This document shows, one piece after another, positions 1 through 64,000 of a stretch of DNA of 64,000 nt. Source of the stretch: Patagioenas fasciata (Eukaryota; Chordata; Aves; Columbiformes; Columbidae); the NCBI RefSeq assembly GCF_037038585.1, contig NC_092523.1, positions 42,311,001 through 42,375,000 of the forward strand. The letters run 5' to 3'. The notes below the pieces were generated by a model. That model made no database searches. It saw only the letters and a list, made by a program, of their open reading frames with translations, and had not been told where the DNA came from. How positions within the stretch are numbered: position 1 is the stretch's first letter; each line of letters opens with the position of its first letter. The position numbers and the translations under genes are program-made.

Positions 1-3000
1 TCTCACCTATGTCTGGTCTTCCTCTATAGCAGAGCCAAGTCTCAGGATTTTACTGATGAAAATTATTTCTATTTTGATAATCCAAAGAGACAGCAACAAT
101 ATTTAAAAAGGCAAGCATATTAATATCCCAAGATGTCTCAAAGAATTCAGCTTTTGGCCATGCAGATCTTTAGAACATCAGCGTAGTATAGGCATCTCAG
201 TAACTGTCAGCACCAGCTGTATATTAAGATTCTACAGTAGAATTTTCACTAGAAATATCCAAGTTGCAGATGTAAGTCATTATTGTTTTCTATCTATTAT
301 AATAAAAGTGCTTTTGTCTTCACTAACTTCAGGTCTTTTAAGTACAGAAGTGTATTGTTATTACTATTACATTCAATGATCAGATAGCAAATGTTTTGCA
401 CAGATTTGAACACAGTTTCATAATTGACAAGCACCTTCGAGTATTGTTCCTGCTTCATTAGACAATGCTCTGTACAACATAGGTCCTCATGCTTGAGAGA
501 CATGACTGTCATCCCTGGGAAACTATTCCATCTCCAGCACTGCAAAGGTCTCCTCACACTCAGCTTATATACTGTGTTGTTCAAATTCATTCTTTTACTC
601 CTACATATATTCTTGTAACATGCTCTAAACAATTTCAGCCTCCTCTGTGGGAGTCACATGCTGTGTGAGAGCCAAATTGTCCTTTTCTTTTTCCATCATA
701 ACTTCATTGCATTTCGTTGTGTGACCACTTACCTGACATATGCCTAGAAAGCATCAATTCCAGCATTACCATGGAGGGAGAGAAAGGTCATTGAGCATTT
801 CCTAGAAGACTATACATCCCTAAAGATTGTTAGTATTACTTGTATTTCAGAAGTTTCTATCACATGGTAAACACTAACATATATCCAGACTCAGTGATCC
901 TTTCCAGGTGTCCTAACAACACTGGAAGAATATCTACACTGAAGGAAAAAAAAAAAAAAAAATCTTACCTTTATCACTACATGTCATATCACTTAATCTT
1001 GGATTAGGATGGGATCTGACAGATTACAAGTAAAAAATGTGAGAGAAAACAATTGTAGAGGTGGAATCAAAACAGAGGGACCCAAGCCTTCCTAATGTTT
1101 CCTCTCCCTGTTCACTCAATACCACTATACCCTAAATATTTTTTTGCAACTGCAACAACTTGCTTCCTTTTTGAACTCAGAATTTTTGAACTTTGAACTC
1201 AGGAGAAATGGGAACATTTACCAATAAAATGCATTTTCCTTTGTTCTTTTTGTTTTAATCAGGCTTCATTCACCCTGAGTCCATGAAACAACTGTATCAA
1301 GTAGGTGTATATTATTTTGATTTGTTGAATTAGTTCATGAAGAATAAGGTAAACTGTTGCCCCAAGTATTCATCTTAGAGCAGCAAAACTTGAGAGTGTT
1401 AGAGGAGAAAAGAAAACCCTGTAAAAGCTATAGCCTGGTGACTCCCTCTCACAAACAGGTAGTTACTCAAGATACGCATCATTAGGAACGAAAAGGAAGT
1501 AATTCCTTACGTTGTCTTCAGTTCTTTGCTTGAAAAATTCACTAACCAATGTATTTCATCATCCAACTCTTCCTTCAGGTAAGTGAAAGCAATACAGTAA
1601 TGGTGTTGAATTTGGAGATTACATCTGTATTTTTTTTGTAATGTAGTTTTATGTGTGATATCTTTAGATTTTCCTTTTCCAAGTGTTTAGTTTGTTCTTG
1701 CTGCTTTTTTTTTTTTGACTGATCAATTAATAATCAAATCATAATAATCAATGATAAAATCAAAATAAGAGCTAAAGTTGTGCCAATTTGTATGATCACA
1801 TATGTTACTGTGATAAAACCCATTTCCTCCTATTATTCATCCGGACTCAATTTAAGACCTGAAGTCAAAGGAAAATTCTCCTCTGGTTACTGGTCAGGTC
1901 TATTTTAAGACTGGATACTTTCCTGAAATTACATACTCATACCAGGTCCCTGAACTCTGAGATCTGTAAATTTTGGCAGAACAGAACCACTTAATTATAA
2001 AAGAAAGATTCCAGTGTGCTTCAGCAGTGACCACACTCTATGGTGGTGCAGCGCACAGCTAGAGTTAGCCCAGCACACAACCTGTGAGGTCAACAGTCTT
2101 TTCCTCCATCATAACAAATTAGGTGTGTCACTTGCACCCCTGGTAACATAGTAAAATTACAAAACTAATTCCCCAGGTGGGTAAAGCTTCCACCCAACTA
2201 ATAAAGTTTTTTGCAGTGGTTCAAAAGCAATCTGCATTAAATGAAAATGTAATGCTGCAATACTGTGTTAAGGATCTGATCAGGCTCTCATCCATGCTGA
2301 GGCCAACTTGCTGTTTCATGGCTCTCAGAGTAAGGCAAGATTACTCAAAAATTAATATGTTGCAGATTATAAAAAAGTACCAGGAAAGAACAGAGTATCT
2401 GCTGTGTGTACACCTGTCTTGCTTCATTCACTTCAGATAGTCCTTTCACATTTCTTATGTAATGAGGACATTTTAATTAACTTTCACCGATGGTTTTTAT
2501 ACTTTTTTTTCTCTAAGGATGGAAGAAGTGCCTTTCACAAACTTATCTTCCTTCTTATCTGAGCATGGTATTCATCACAGAATTTTCTCTGCTAAAGACC
2601 TAAATTCTTCAAGAGCCAGTCAGCCACACAGATACAGCATATTCTGTCAACTTAACATTTTATGCTGAATTTAACAACATTAAAGAATAACACTCAGCAC
2701 ACATCAGAAACTCTTTATGTATCTGAGAAGAAAATTTCATGTCATGTTACAGTAAAATTAATTTGAATCCAGCAACTCACCCACAGTCAAGAAAGTTTAT
2801 GTCACACAGGAAGTAGAATAAGTATCATCTTCACCTTGCTGGAAGTGTTGCCAGTAAATGCATTTTAACCAGGTCTCAAAGCTGGATCTCCAGCCCATTG
2901 GATTTTTTGTCTTAGTTTTTTGACTACTCAACAGGAAAGATCTTCACCCAATACACTGTGAACAAATTTCTCCATTTCAAGGTTTTTTGGGGTGTAACCC

Positions 3001-3944
3001 ACATTGCTTTTCACAATTTCATTAGAATGTTTTTTCATTGTTTTGTTTTTGTTAGGCTACTTACAAGGCATACGTCCAGAATTCACTGAATATGTGACAT
3101 TTGCTATGTCAGGAGAAACCTCATAGGATTTGCAAATAACTATGTTTTTAATAGCATCTGACAGCACCATGAGGCATTGACTAGGATCATGGGCAATGCA
3201 AAGATATGATCCATATGTCCCATTTATCATAATTAATCATTTTCATTATTAAATTAATCATTTAATCATTAGGAACACCTTCCTCATTTTCACCACTCTT
3301 AAGCATATGGGATCTACAAGGGAATAAGCAATTAGAGAAACAAAATTAAACTTTGTATTCAAAGTTACAACAACTCTCTTCCAACTTCTACATATTCCAC
3401 CTGAAATAATCCCAGACACATTTTGCTCAAAAGCAATATTTTGATATGACCACAAAGAATCACCTTCCTCAGTGTCTTGGAAATACACTGTATGGTATTC
3501 TTGCCCTCAGCTTGTCCAGTCTAACCTTCTTCCTTGGCTATTCCAGTTGTACTATTTAACATGGGACAGTAGGATTTATACAGGGACCTGCAGGAATCAA
3601 CAACAGCAACTAACCCTTCCAAAAATAATAATCTTGGCTTAGCCCTGTTGCTGTCATAGTAACCCTGAGAGGAATAAAAAAAACAAATTTAGAGAAAAGG
3701 AAGACTTCTGCCTGAAGATTTCTGCCTGAATTTTGTAGTAAAAGACCTTGGGGAAAATATTTGCAGTTAACTTTTTGTGCAAACACCCTGAAACAAAAAA
3801 AACAAGCCAAACAAAAGAATAGTGGAGCAGTGTTACAAAAACACAGAAGTTACTCAGTTTTTTAACTTCACACACATAAACTGTCTGGAAAGGAAAATGG
3901 TAATATATGAGCGGCAATAGTGCTGTTAAAACAACCAAAGACAC
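1..3944. other. Downstream flank, no gene recognised
   Basis: This AT-rich stretch lies beyond the probable distal poly(A) site of TLL1. I see no exon with splice signals, no recognisable protein similarity in any frame, and no RNA gene. Open frames are under about 100 codons and look random. The only low-complexity items are a run of A near 943-961 and a short T run near 1706-1717. An unrecognised old repeat or a conserved noncoding element cannot be excluded by eye. Confidence 0.6.
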
Positions 3945-3962
3945 CTATACAGACATTTGGTT

Positions 3963-3995
3963 TTTATTTTTATAAAAAAAAAGATCAGATTTATT
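3963..3995 (-). promoter_or_regulatory. Candidate distal poly(A) signals
   Basis: Two canonical AATAAA hexamers read on the minus strand at 3990-3995 and 3963-3968. Downstream in the sense direction the sequence turns GT-rich and T-rich within about 40 bases, a typical cleavage-stimulation context. This makes it the better candidate for the main 3' end, but no transcript data can be seen here. Confidence 0.45.
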
Positions 3996-5647
3996 AGTGC
4001 CAATGTATGTTCATAATAAGGTAACAGAAACTAAGCTAATCTGAGTAGCAACTTACATCAAAGGATATCAAAATAATATTTCTTTTAAGTGAAACATAAT
4101 ACTTTGTTTAATCTTGATTCTTGCCAACCAGAAGTCCTCATTATCTGTCTATGAAGCCTTTAAAGAAAAGTTGCTACAGTCAAACAGGGTCCTGATAGAA
4201 CTTGGCACATAAAGAAACAATTTAATTTTCCATCCATACAATACCTCTCACTCCCCTGGAGCACTCATTCACACAATACTTACATAATGCATATACATTA
4301 TGACTAAAGCCATGTTTGGCCTAAAGCACATAGAATATCTCAGTTCTAAACGTAACATATCTCTACATCAAAAGCAGGTCACTGTATTTACAGCAGATGA
4401 TCTCATTCTGCAGATGGGGCTTTTGCTTGAAGATCCTTTTGTTAGCGTATGCTAAGATGTCCGAGTGTTCAAATTAGAGGAGTATCTACAGGAAGATCTG
4501 TCTGACTGTGTGCGAGGATTCTAAGGCAATAATAGTAGTTGTTCCACAGGACTAGCACTGCTGTTGCAACCCACTCTCCCTTGGAGCAGTAAAGCCTTCT
4601 TTCTCCAGATGCAGCCAGGCGTAGTGAGACATTCATGATTTGCAAGCTATTGGCTCAAAAGTCTAAAACTTCTTAGTTTGTTTTTGTTTTTAATGTTCAT
4701 GGAATAGCACCATAGGAATTCACTTCTGATAACAAACAAATCCTGGGTCTGTTTTGTTTTGGTTTTTTTTTCTCACCATCACAGATATTCTAACTTCCAG
4801 ATAAAAAAACACTTTGTGAAACCTCCTTCCTGGATACTACTGCAGCTTCATTTCTGAGTAGCTAAGCCAGACAATTAGCTCATTCACGAAAGGGTCCAAA
4901 GCTTAGTAGTTGTTCCAAAGGTACTGCTGAAAACAAAGTCAGTTGGAGGAGTTTCAGGTGATCCTTGACTATTTCTGTTTCTCATGAATACAGATTTTGA
5001 TTCAGGACACCTTTTCACCTCAGTCTCTTTCTATGTTCAGTGCAAAATAAGAGCACATCATCAGAGATAGCTTACTTAACCAGTAAACCAAACATTTTCA
5101 GATGCTTACGCTGTTCAACTTCAGTCAACTAGTAACTGGTCAACTAGTGATGACCAATGTAACAGTTCAGACTTCTCAGTCATTAGTAAAACAAAATACT
5201 CTAAAGATCAGTTATGTTTCAGAAGTAGGATTTTCCAGTTTGAAAACACTGATAACCTGACAGACTAATTTGTAAAAAATACAGAACAATGCAGGAAGAC
5301 CTTCCTATTTAATATCTTCTTCCAAGTCCTTGTACACACTGTATACAGAATACAACGTCAACGCAACTAGATATAAGGACAATATTTTGAGTGTGTGACC
5401 TGAAAGAGCTTTTTTTTTACCTCCTGAACACCATACAATTGTCAGAGGAAGAAGGGTCTGTAGGGTCACTTCCCCTGAATCCAACTGATTGAATCTGCAC
5501 GCATCTATAACAAATGTCAAACCATTAGGAAAAGCTACTGTATCCTCCCTGCACGCAAAGTCCTTTCACAAGCGTTGCACAGGTAGTTAAGTGTGGAGCC
5601 TGCACATCATCATCTTGACTATTCCACTGGGATAGGTGATTTCTTTT

Positions 5648-5658
5648 TTTATTTTATT
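5648..5658 (-). promoter_or_regulatory. Candidate proximal poly(A) signals
   Basis: Two overlapping AATAAA hexamers (5653-5658 and 5648-5653) lie on the minus strand about 150 bases after the TLL1 stop codon. Use of this site would give a very short 3' UTR. The downstream GT-rich element is weaker than at the distal site, so it may be an alternative rather than the main site. Confidence 0.4.
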
Positions 5659-5800
5659 TCAGTCTCTGCTCTTGTAAGTCTTCATTTCAACTGAATTCAT
5701 ACAAAACATTTGTGCTAATAACTTCAGTTTAAAAAAAAGAGACACGTCTTCCTTCCTTTCCACTGTGCGTTCTTTTTCACTCTCCATAGAGGTTCTTGCG

Positions 5801-58616
<52,816 letters not shown>

Positions 58617-59892
58617 CTGTAATTAAAACAAACACACATGAAAGTTTTCATGCATATGTCTACAAACCATATATGAAATTCAATTAAGATATGAGAAAAT
58701 ATTATATTACAAAAATCAGCACAACAATACACTATGCAATTTTTGCAGTCTCACAAACGCTAGATCTAGTGCAAGAACAACTTATTATTCAGAATATCTA
58801 ATACAGGACACATGAATATTGTTGTTTTGTTTGTTTGTTTTTATTTTTCCCAACGTCTTCTTAAAAGATGCTAGCTATGATCAACAGAATCGCCGCTTGT
58901 GGGCTTGTATCTCAAAATTTCATGGAAATTTCTGTTCACCCAAAGAATCAATGAAGTTGACTGGAAATACCATCTCACCTATGCATATCATTGCTTTCTT
59001 GCCTGTGCACGCTCAAGAGGCACGCAGAAGGAAGCAGAAAGAACAAATGAAGACAAGGTTTCCTCTGTGCACATCTTGACAGCACTGACCAGACTCTTGG
59101 TCATTCAATTCTGATAAGTTTGCTTTATTTTTATCTGAAAAGTCACCCTACTTCATTGTTTCCATCTACAAAGTGTACAGAAATGATGCAAGTGAAAGAG
59201 TAGCCCTTTAAAAGATTCACTTAGCATGCTGCTGAAAATACAGAAGGAAGATATCCTGAATGAGATGCGGAATCCTGTGATGCCACCATGCAATCCCCCC
59301 TCATTTTTTGTTTCTTTGGCTATGGGTAACACACAATGTCATTTGTGAAAACAGTATATTAGAAGGTTGAATGCTCTGGATATTTGTGAGCTTTTTTTTT
59401 TTTTTTCCCTCACAGTCCTGTTTCCTTGCAATAGGAATCTTAGTACCAGAAAGTAATATTTTCACAAGAAAAAAATGCAACACAAACAACCCTAAAAAAA
59501 CCTGCTTCACAACTGCTCTCATGTTTCATTCCTGTTCCACCGCACTTTCATGATTCCAATGTAAACTTAAGGAACAGAGATACCCCTTTCAGCATTCACG
59601 CTGTCAGCATTTATCCAAGATGTCTGGTTTTCGGTTTGAAAAAAAGTCTGCTGACTATGTTAGCAAAAGGAGAGTAAAGCAAATCCTACCAAAATGGAAG
59701 ACAATTTCAGGTTTCATAAGCTGTTTCTCTGTCACCTCTGAATATCTTAAATATTTCAAGCCAGCATTATATTCCTTAATAAAAGCCTGATTTCCCATCT
59801 CCACTCTGTAAATTCTGCAGTCTGTCAGGTGGAACAGAATTGTACTGAGCAGATTACCTCCACCTCTACCCTCTCTCCTTCACTTTTCTTTT

Positions 59893-60223
59893 AAAACAAA
59901 ACAACAACAACAACAAAACACACACAGAAAAGCAAAAGCACGAGAAAAAGCAAGAGAAAAAGCAAAAGCAAAAGCAAAAGAAAAAGAAAAAGAAAAAGAA
60001 AGAAAAAGAAAAAGAAAAAGAAAGAAGAAGAAAAAGAAAAAGCAAGAGAAAAAGCAAAAGCAAAACAAAAAGCAAAACAAAAAGAAAAAGAAAAAGAAAA
60101 AGAAAAAGAAAAAGAAAAAGAAAAAGAAAAAGAAAAAGAAAAAGAAAAAGAAAAAGAAAAAGAAAAAGAAAAAGAAAAAGAAAGAGAAAAAGAAAAAAAA
60201 AGAAAAAGAAAAAGAAAAAGAAG
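59893..60223. repeat. Polypurine tract, (AAAAAG)n hexamer
   Basis: About 330 bases are nearly pure A and G on the plus strand. The proximal part mixes AAGCAAAAGC and AAGAAAG units. From about 60080 to 60220 it is an almost perfect AAAAAG hexamer array. In the TLL1 sense strand it is (CTTTTT)n, about 1.3 kb upstream of the zinc-site exon. Long phenylalanine-only open frames on the minus strand here are artefacts of the repeat. Confidence 0.95.
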
Positions 60224-61596
60224 CCAACGTATTCTGATACAACAATTACATAACAGAATATATTTGGTCCTTGAGGAGGTTAATGCTAATGTGGAGAATT
60301 ATCCTTCATACACCTCTGTGAGCAATAAAGGAAGAGAAGCCCTGGCAACAACACCAATAGTGGATTAAATTCTACAGAAAACATTTGCTGGTTTCTCCTC
60401 TTCAGGTTTTGTGGTGGCAAAGAGACTTTTCACTTTGGTTAGTTGGCTGATCAGTCTTGGTTGGTCATTTTCATTTACTTTTGTGTCTAATGCAACTAGG
60501 ATTTTAAAATATTAATATTAGGGAAGTGCAGTTATGACATTTTAGCTCACAATCCCTGTCCTTACTAAGCATATACTGATTTGGCACTAATGGTTCAAAT
60601 CAAGGACACATATACCAAAAATGCCAGTAATATCTTATTATTATAAAGGCTATACAAGTTACTTTATAGAGGAAAATATTACTAGTACAGCCTAGGAGGG
60701 TTGCATCATGAATTTTAAAACTATCTTGAAAATACTGTTAGGAAAAACTATTGTTAATATTACAATAATTCCTTGCTGTCTCAACTACTACTCAAGTATT
60801 ACTACCTTCAAAATAAGTTAACTATTTTCTTCCTGCTTCAGACAGTTTCAAGTACAGGTTACGAATCACCTTTTTAGGCCATACCACTGAACTGGCTCAG
60901 TGCTTCAGCTAGAGTTGTACAATATCATGTTTAATCAATTTATCAAGGCGTCTTCCCTTCATAGCTCTCTTCAAGGCACTGGCAATTTAGACTCGCTGCT
61001 ATAATTCTGTCCCAGTGTCAGTGTTAAAGGTTTACATGTTACTGTTCCATGTGTATTGCTCTGTGTATTTCTCTCACTCTATATAAACTGTTTTAACACA
61101 GAATTACTATTTACAATATTTATAATAGAGAAATATTATTACAAACACTGACATAATTAATAGTAATGGAAAAACTACCTTAAGATGTGTCCTAAAAATA
61201 AAACACAGGTGATAAGAAGGAGCAACAGATAGCAGAGATAAGATTAAAACCAAAGTTTAGAGCAGTTAGACCATTTTATCTCATGATTCCATAGTGTATT
61301 TCACCTTTGCACCTGACACACTGAAATGGTTTTGCTTAATATATATTTTAGACTATATGTTTGCAGAATACATATTATGGCTACAGGTGAAGAGGAAGAT
61401 GAATATGTAAACACAATTAAAGCACTAGAGATACTTTCAATATAATTTTAACCTGGGCTTTTATCTTTCACTAGTCACTCAACTATTTGAATATGTTTCT
61501 ATTGTGCAATAAGGAAACTACCATAGTTCATGCACTCTCTTACTCACTCATGCTCATCCTGGGGAAACAAGTGCTTGGATACTAAAGAAGGTTTGG

Positions 61597-61688
61597 GATT
61601 TGCTGTTGTTTTTGGTTTTTATTGTTGTTGCGTTTTTTGTTGATTTGGGGTTTGTTTCGTTGGTTTGTTTTGTGGTTTGTTGTTTTTT
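61597..61688. repeat. T/G-rich low-complexity tract
   Basis: Plus-strand sequence of TTGTT, GGTTTG and TTTTTGTTG units over about 90 bases. Simple sequence in the upstream intron. Confidence 0.75.
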
Positions 61689-62321
61689 TAAAACCTCCTA
61701 CCAATGTTATTTACTGTCCCATCCAATCAAAAAGGGATTGCTGGAGTATATTCTCTGTACCCTGAGCTAAAGGCAGTAGAATTTGCAGTAACTCTTTATT
61801 CTCAGAAAAGGTAATTAATTTGAAAAGCCATTAAAGACCTTCTATCCTCAGTATAGAATTCCCAATTTACTGCCATAGGCAGCAGCATTATGTACACTGA
61901 AAAAATTTATCAAACACAGTTCCTAGGTCCCAGACTTCAAATCTTTCAGAAAAACATTGTTCCTTATCTTTGAACAGTTTGAAGTGGGGACTAAGGTTTG
62001 GCATTTGCCTTGGCAGTCAACAGGAAATCATGGTGGAAAACACAAAAATCAATCAGACGAAGTAATTAATGTGCTGTGAAAGCACGTCATCATTTCCATA
62101 TTAGGTGATCTCAATGACTTAAGGCTTCCCACCCATGCTAAAATCATGTACATCATTATGGTAATTATGCTATACTGACCTTAACTTGTACAAAGAGATA
62201 AAATACACCAACAAAGCCTGACGGTTGCTTTAAAAATAGAAAGCCCCAAAATGCATATAATCTGTGAAAATTCACATTACAGACTACTAAATATGGATAA
62301 AATTCCACTGATTCTTGCATA

Positions 62322-63330
62322 ATTTTGGTTGGAAGGGACCTCTGGATGTCTCCAGTTCAACTTTCTGCTCAAAGCAGTGTCGGATATGAAGTCAGACCAG
62401 AGTTACTCGGGTCTTTATCCAGTTGGGTCTTGAAAACCTCCAAGGATAGAGAGAGCACAGCCCCTCTGCACAATGTGCTTCAGTGTTTCAACTACTTACA
62501 TGCAGTCTGATAACCTTGCTTCAGCTTATGGCTGTTGCCTTGCGTCTTCCCACCAAGCACCACCATGAAGAACCTGGCTCCCTCATCTTGCTATCCTCCC
62601 TCTAGGAACTGAGAGCTGCTGCTGGGTCCCCCTGAAGACACCTCTTCTCCAGTTGAGCAACCCCTGGACATTCAGTATCTCCTCACGGGACAAGTACTCC
62701 ATCTCCCGAGCATCTTGGCGACCTCATGCTTAAGCCCTTCCAGGTTATTAACATCTTCCTTGTACTGGGGATCCATAACTGCATGTAGTGTCTATCTGTA
62801 ACCTATTAAGCGGCAAGTAGAGAGGGATGATTCCTTCCCTTGAGCCACCAGCTGTGCTTCTGTTCCCACAGCCCTGGATGTAGTTGGCTGCCTTTGCTGT
62901 CATGGCCCACAGCCAGCTTCTGCCCAGCTCACTGCTCCACGGCCTCTGCAGACAGCTGCTCCCCAACCTGGCAGGGCCCAGCCTATCTTGCTCTTCCTTT
63001 GCAGGGGCAGGGCTTTGCATTTGCCCTTGTTGAACTTCACAAGGTTCCTGTCGGTCAGTTCCTCTAGCCTGCCTGGGTCCTTCTGGGTGACAGTTCTGCT
63101 ATTAAGCCTACCATTTGGCTCCTCCCAGCTTGGTGTCATCTGCAAAAATTGATGGGAGCATGTGTCATCACCTCTTTGTGGGTTATTGAAAAAGATGTTA
63201 AAAAGGACAGGTCCCAGGATATGCCTTTGCAACACTGCACTTTCAGTCACAATCTGAGTCTAAGCCATTAACCACAACCCGCTAAGCCCAACCACACAAT
63301 CAGTTTTAACCTATCTAGTTTTCCATTCAT
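62322..63330 (-). mobile_element. CR1 LINE fragment, about 1 kb, decayed ORF2 3' part
   Basis: On the plus strand it begins GGTTGGAAGGGACCTC and continues through segments matching the reverse complement of the CR1 3' region (CTCAAAGCAG, CAGTTGGGTCTTGAAAACCT, CACCAAGCACCAC). It then covers the C-terminal part of the reverse-transcriptase ORF. In minus-strand frames remnants such as GPVLFNIFFN and NLVKFNKGKCKALPL are still legible, interrupted by frame changes. It lacks the terminal ATTCTGTG units. It is the oldest and longest of the three CR1 copies and shares their orientation. Confidence 0.9.
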
Positions 63331-64000
63331 TCACAGTCCTGCAAAATACACTTTGGAGACTGAAGACATTTAAAACACTTTTGTTTAAAACCTGGAATTT
63401 AATTTGTAATTCAAAACCTCTATGATCTGAATAGAACATATGATGGCAGTGCTAGAGATTGATGAAAGTAAAGTTAGGATAACCGCATATAATTATGAAA
63501 AGGCAGAACAAATCCTTTAGTTTAAAACAGTTTAAACACTCCTGCTGACTCTTCATGTTTACCACTGTGTGGAAACTCTATAGAGAAAAATTGCAATGCA
63601 GAACTAAAGAACATTAATAATTATTCACAGCTTAAAGCAAATCAATAGGTTATTAAGAATGTAGGTTGTGGAATATTTAATACTATTCCAATAGTTTTAA
63701 CCTGCCTGTGTTATTGACTTCATGTATATTACATGCTTCAACTAGAAAAGACACATTTGGTGGTTAAAAATTTCCATAGATACTTTGAAGACAAAGAGAG
63801 AAAAAGGAAAAACTGAAAAAAAAAATTATTATTCCCAATAGTGCCTCCTATGATGTCTCCAGTTCTGCTTTTATTGACACTATTCGCAACAAGGGCAAAA
63901 AAATAAAGCAAGAATTTAACTACAGTCTATCTCTTCCCGTCCTTTTTATTTCATTTGAATCAAAAGAGGGTTTAACCTTTCAAGATTTTGCACTATATCT

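Larger units (their letters stand above)
3945..5800 (-). other. TLL1: Probable TLL1 3' UTR
   Basis: The region directly follows the TLL1 stop codon at 5801-5803. It contains two groups of minus-strand AATAAA: a proximal pair at 5648-5658, about 150 bases after the stop, and a distal pair at 3990-3995 and 3963-3968. The last is followed in the sense direction by a GT/T-rich stretch at about 3920-3955, as expected downstream of a cleavage site. The distal end at about 3945 is inferred from that arrangement and is uncertain. No coding potential is evident. Confidence 0.45.
58617..64000 (-). other. TLL1: TLL1 upstream intron, partial
   Basis: The acceptor at 58617-58618 shows an intron starts here, and it runs off the window. 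I looked on the minus strand for the upstream astacin exon (expected to end in a YRPCG-like sequence) and for propeptide coding sequence and found neither. It contains a T run at about 59392-59406, a polypurine tract (59893-60223), a T/G-rich simple stretch (61597-61688) and a long decayed CR1 (62322-63330). Confidence 0.75.

Noticed and set aside
59866..60245. Phenylalanine-only open frames of 69 and 121 codons
   Set aside because: They are translations of the (CTTTTT)n strand of a simple repeat, with no start context or gene structure.
62748..63250. Minus-strand open frames of 90 and 116 codons as a possible gene
   Set aside because: Fragments such as GPVLFNIFFN and LVKFNKGKCKALPL are CR1 reverse-transcriptase remnants in a decayed LINE, not a host gene.
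58617..64000. Search for the upstream astacin exon and propeptide exons
   Set aside because: No minus-strand sequence resembling the expected YRPCG-ending exon or a furin-type site was seen; the exon must lie beyond the window.

Overview
The window is vertebrate nuclear DNA, almost certainly from a bird. It carries three CR1 LINE fragments with the 3'-terminal features typical of avian and reptilian CR1. The rest is AT-rich, intron-dominated sequence with kilobase-scale introns, GT-AG splice sites and simple repeats.

One gene dominates: the 3' part of TLL1 (tolloid-like 1), on the minus strand. I reconstructed 16 consecutive coding exons between 58616 and 5801. Every junction is GT-AG and every phase closes, giving 2409 in-frame bases (802 residues plus TAA). 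The encoded order is: C-terminal half of the astacin zinc-metalloprotease domain, CUB1, CUB2, EGF1, CUB3, EGF2, CUB4, CUB5. The signal peptide, propeptide and first part of the protease domain (about 210 residues, judged from the family length of about 1010) must lie beyond base 64000. The C-terminus points to TLL1 rather than BMP1 or TLL2. Residue numbers in the entries count from the first complete codon in the window.

Layout, from high to low coordinates: 58617-64000 is upstream intron with a decayed ~1 kb CR1 and a ~330 bp polypurine hexamer tract. 55428-58616 holds the catalytic exons. 40904-48460 is CUB1, 33781-40109 CUB2, 32182-32307 EGF1, 25959-29206 CUB3, 18616-18741 EGF2, 12871-17281 CUB4 and 5801-7849 CUB5. 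About 3945-5800 is probable 3' UTR with proximal and distal poly(A) signals. Positions 1-3944 are downstream sequence with nothing I recognise.

The protein is a secreted BMP1/tolloid proteinase. The astacin domain cuts, and the CUB and EGF modules select substrate (procollagens and the BMP antagonist chordin in this family). I found no second gene, RNA gene, CRISPR array or undescribed system. The observations most worth checking are splicing ones: two exons have upstream in-frame acceptor AGs that would insert short peptides in CUB3 and CUB1, and the CUB modules share phase-0 introns at shifted positions.
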